Below are positions 61,186-64,000 of a stretch of 64,000 nucleotides of DNA, piece by piece. The stretch comes from Duodenibacillus massiliensis (lineage in GTDB: Bacteria > Pseudomonadota > Gammaproteobacteria > Burkholderiales > Burkholderiaceae_F). The notes below the pieces were generated by a model. The model was not told the origin of the DNA, did no database searches, and worked only from the letters and a program-made list of their open reading frames with translations. The translations under genes and the position numbers were made by a program. Location: contig NZ_LT635860.1 in NCBI RefSeq assembly GCF_900128485.1, positions 38,853 to 102,852 of the forward strand. Reading direction: 5' to 3'. Within the stretch, counting starts at the first letter, position 1, and the number at the start of each line of letters is the position of its first letter.

Positions 61186-62502
61186 ATGAAACGCGGCTTT
61201 TATACGATCATGTGCGCACAGTTTCTGTCGAGCCTGGCAGACAACGCACTTCTTATCGCAGCCATCGCACTGCTGACAAGCCTGTCGGCGCCGGAGTGGA
61301 TGACGCCGCTTTTAAAGCTCTTCTTTGTGATCAGCTACATTCTTTTGGCTGCCTGGGTGGGGCTTTTTGCCGACCTCATGCCTAAAGGGCACGTGATGTT
61401 CATCACCAATGCCGTGAAGGTGGGCGGCTGTCTTTTGATGCTCTTTGGGTCGCATCCCCTGATTTCCTACGCGGTCGTGGGAATCGGTGCGGCGGCGTAT
61501 TCACCCGCAAAGTACGGGATTCTCACGGAGCTGCTGCCTGCTGAAAAACTTGTGATTGCGAACGGCTGGATTGAGGGACTTACGGTCGTGAGCATCATTC
61601 TGGGTGTCGTCCTCGGGGGCGTATTGGTGCATCCGGACGTGGCCGACACGCTGATGCGGGTCTTTCACTTGGAGTTTTTCGGTGTGACCAACCACGCCGA
61701 AGCCGCGATTGCAATGATTGTCTTTATTTATGCGGCTGCGGCTGCCGTTAACCTCGCGATACCCGACACAGGAGCGCGCTATCCCCGGCAGTCTTTCCGT
61801 CCGGGGGCTGTGCTCAGAAACTTCTTTTCCGGTGCTAACTCCCTTCTCTGGAAGGATCCGTTGGGGCAGATTTCGCTTTCTGTCACGACGCTTTTCTGGG
61901 GCGCGGGGGCCGTCCTGCAGTTTCTAGTGCTTAAGTGGGCTGATCACGCGCTCGGGATGAACCTCTCGCAGGCAGCCGTACTTCAGGCCGTTGTGTCCGT
62001 TGGAATTGCGATCGGTGCCGTGCTTGCGGCAGCCACGGTTCCCTTAAAGAAGTCTTTAAACGTGCTTCCGATGGGAATCATCATGGGGCTTTTGGTGGCT
62101 TCGATGAGTTACTACCACGCTTCGCTCGTGCCGGGGGAATTCTCGGTTTTCGGCTGGTCGATCCGCTGGGCGGTGGTTGTGGCCTGCTTCATGATGGTGT
62201 TGGTCGGAATCTGCGCAGGGTACTTTGTGGTGCCGATGAACGCACTGCTGCAGCACCGCGGGCACGTTCTGATGAGTGCGGGACGCTCAATTGCCGTGCA
62301 GAACTTTAACGAGAACCTTTCGATTCTCGTGATGCTCGGCATCTACGCGCTCCTTATTAAGCTTGATATGTCCACGCCCATGACGATGATTGTCTTCGGT
62401 GTGTTTGTCGCGGTGAGTATGTGCCTTGTCATCATCAAGCACCGCCGCAACCAGAGCCGCTGCGACAGTCTGCATCTGATCGGTGAAGAAAAGCGCCACT
62501 AA
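61186..62502 (+). CDS. lplT: lysophospholipid transporter
   Basis: 438 residues, an MFS protein with about twelve helices. LplT flips lysophospholipids to the cytoplasmic face for re-acylation. Typical stretches are YTIMCAQFLSSLADNALLIAAI, GIGAAAYSPAKYGILTELLP, ANGWIEGLTVVSIILGVVLGG and FVVPMNALLQHRGH (LplT rather than generic MFS). The fused acyltransferase (aas) is not adjacent. The iscB element ends at most 18 bp before the ATG, and no ribosome-binding site lies in that space, so expression may be altered. Confidence 0.92.
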   Translation: MKRGFYTIMCAQFLSSLADNALLIAAIALLTSLSAPEWMTPLLKLFFVISYILLAAWVGLFADLMPKGHVMFITNAVKVGGCLLMLFGSHPLISYAVVGIGAAAYSPAKYGILTELLPAEKLVIANGWIEGLTVVSIILGVVLGGVLVHPDVADTLMRVFHLEFFGVTNHAEAAIAMIVFIYAAAAAVNLAIPDTGARYPRQSFRPGAVLRNFFSGANSLLWKDPLGQISLSVTTLFWGAGAVLQFLVLKWADHALGMNLSQAAVLQAVVSVGIAIGAVLAAATVPLKKSLNVLPMGIIMGLLVASMSYYHASLVPGEFSVFGWSIRWAVVVACFMMVLVGICAGYFVVPMNALLQHRGHVLMSAGRSIAVQNFNENLSILVMLGIYALLIKLDMSTPMTMIVFGVFVAVSMCLVIIKHRRNQSRCDSLHLIGEEKRH

Positions 62503-62530
62503 GAGTAGGGACACCTGAGAAAATCTGCCG

Positions 62531-62565
62531 CCCGCGGACAAACAAATCCGCGGGCAAAATTTTTT
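62531..62565 (+). terminator. terminator after lplT
   Basis: CCCGCGGA and TCCGCGGG pair across an A-rich loop and are followed by CAAAATTTTTT. Confidence 0.85.
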
Positions 62566-62576
62566 CCGGGCAGCTA

Positions 62577-62605
62577 TTGACAAGATCGGAAAAGGCTCTC
62601 ATAAT
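62577..62605 (+). promoter_or_regulatory. rRNA operon promoter P1
   Basis: TTGACA (62577-62582) and CATAAT (62600-62605) separated by 17 bp, followed by a GC-rich discriminator-like stretch. It lies about 310 bp before the 16S gene. Confidence 0.7.
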
Positions 62606-62671
62606 GCGCACCCTTCGCCGTTAAGACGAAGGCGCAAAGCCGAAAGAAAACAAAAAAATTTTCCGACGGAC

Positions 62672-62700
62672 TTGCAAAACGAAAAACGGTTGTGTAATAT
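62672..62700 (+). promoter_or_regulatory. rRNA operon promoter P2
   Basis: TTGCAA (62672-62677) and TAATAT (62695-62700) with a 17-bp spacer, an A-rich stretch upstream that could act as UP element, and ACGCGACC right after the -10. Tandem promoters are usual for rRNA operons. Confidence 0.72.
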
Positions 62701-62733
62701 ACGCGACCTTGTCGCCGACGAAACGGCAACAAA

Positions 62734-62742
62734 CGCTCTTTA
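62734..62742 (+). promoter_or_regulatory. boxA-like antitermination site in the rRNA leader
   Basis: CGCTCTTTA, one base from the boxA consensus TGCTCTTTA, in the leader between P2 and 16S, where NusB/NusE antitermination complexes load. Confidence 0.65.
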
Positions 62743-62912
62743 AAAATCTGAAACAGACGAACCGATAAGTGTGGGTGCTTCTGAAAAATGCAGTTTCTTC
62801 ATGGAAACGCAAAAAAAATCGGAAGTACTCAGACTTTAAGCCAAAGAAATGATTGAGATTTATCTCGGTCAGTTTCTGCGAGTGATTTGAGTACGACCAA
62901 AAAGCAGGATTC

Positions 62913-64000
<1,088 letters not shown>

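Overview
The window looks like the chromosome of a gut-type member of the Sutterellaceae (Burkholderiales, Betaproteobacteria). The main evidence is the partial 16S rRNA gene at the right edge, whose V1-V4 region resembles Sutterella/Parasutterella. Supporting evidence is the gene set: two Burkholderiales-type porins, a periplasmic FAD reductase, a membrane-bound NiFe uptake hydrogenase and a molybdopterin S/N-oxide reductase. This points to anaerobic respiration with hydrogen and small organic acceptors. The assignment was made by eye, without any database search.

Layout. 0-1 kb: the 5' part of a full-type iscB gene with its omegaRNA region (minus strand), inserted in a LysE-family exporter gene of which only the 3' end remains. 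1-8 kb: porin, secreted FAD reductase, a membrane protein, trpF, a decayed group II intron next to a nuclease fragment, and a DUF401-type permease. 8-15 kb: mfd, a PNPOx-like flavoprotein, serB and two unusual PKD/short-repeat proteins in one gene string. 15-20 kb: a chalcone-isomerase-like protein, a Dba-DsbI disulfide pair and a Fic protein in AT-rich surroundings. 20-24 kb: hyaABCD plus hypC (uptake hydrogenase). 24-36 kb: second porin, PpiC isomerase, YciB, M16 protease, phytase-like protein, M20 amidohydrolase and an OmpR/EnvZ-type pair. 36-44 kb: a compact seven-gene operon of lipoprotein, NifH-like, NifD-like and NifK-like proteins and a complete iron/siderophore/cobalamin-type ABC importer, then HU. 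44-51 kb: tRNA-Arg and a BMP-type nucleoside ABC importer. 51-56 kb: a frameshifted BisC/TorZ-like reductase, and metQ split by a TnpB-only element. 56-62 kb: tRNA-Leu, a UreE-like protein with a long His/Cys repeat tail, radA, alr, a second iscB element and lplT. 62.5 kb to the end: rRNA promoters and the 16S gene.

Three observations stand out. (1) Two iscB loci share 707 collinear bp in inverted orientation. The left copy keeps RuvC-II and the start of the HNH region. The right copy has lost both by a clean in-frame deletion but keeps its omegaRNA region, so it may be a catalytically dead RNA-guided protein. (2) A TnpB-only element sits in metQ, and removing it restores a seamless 264-codon gene. 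This defines its ends, a candidate TAM (TTCAC) and a candidate guide that matches the empty metQ site. (3) A nitrogenase-like three-protein system is translationally coupled to a lipoprotein and followed by its own importer. Its substrate is unknown, and it is the best candidate here for an undescribed metabolic system.
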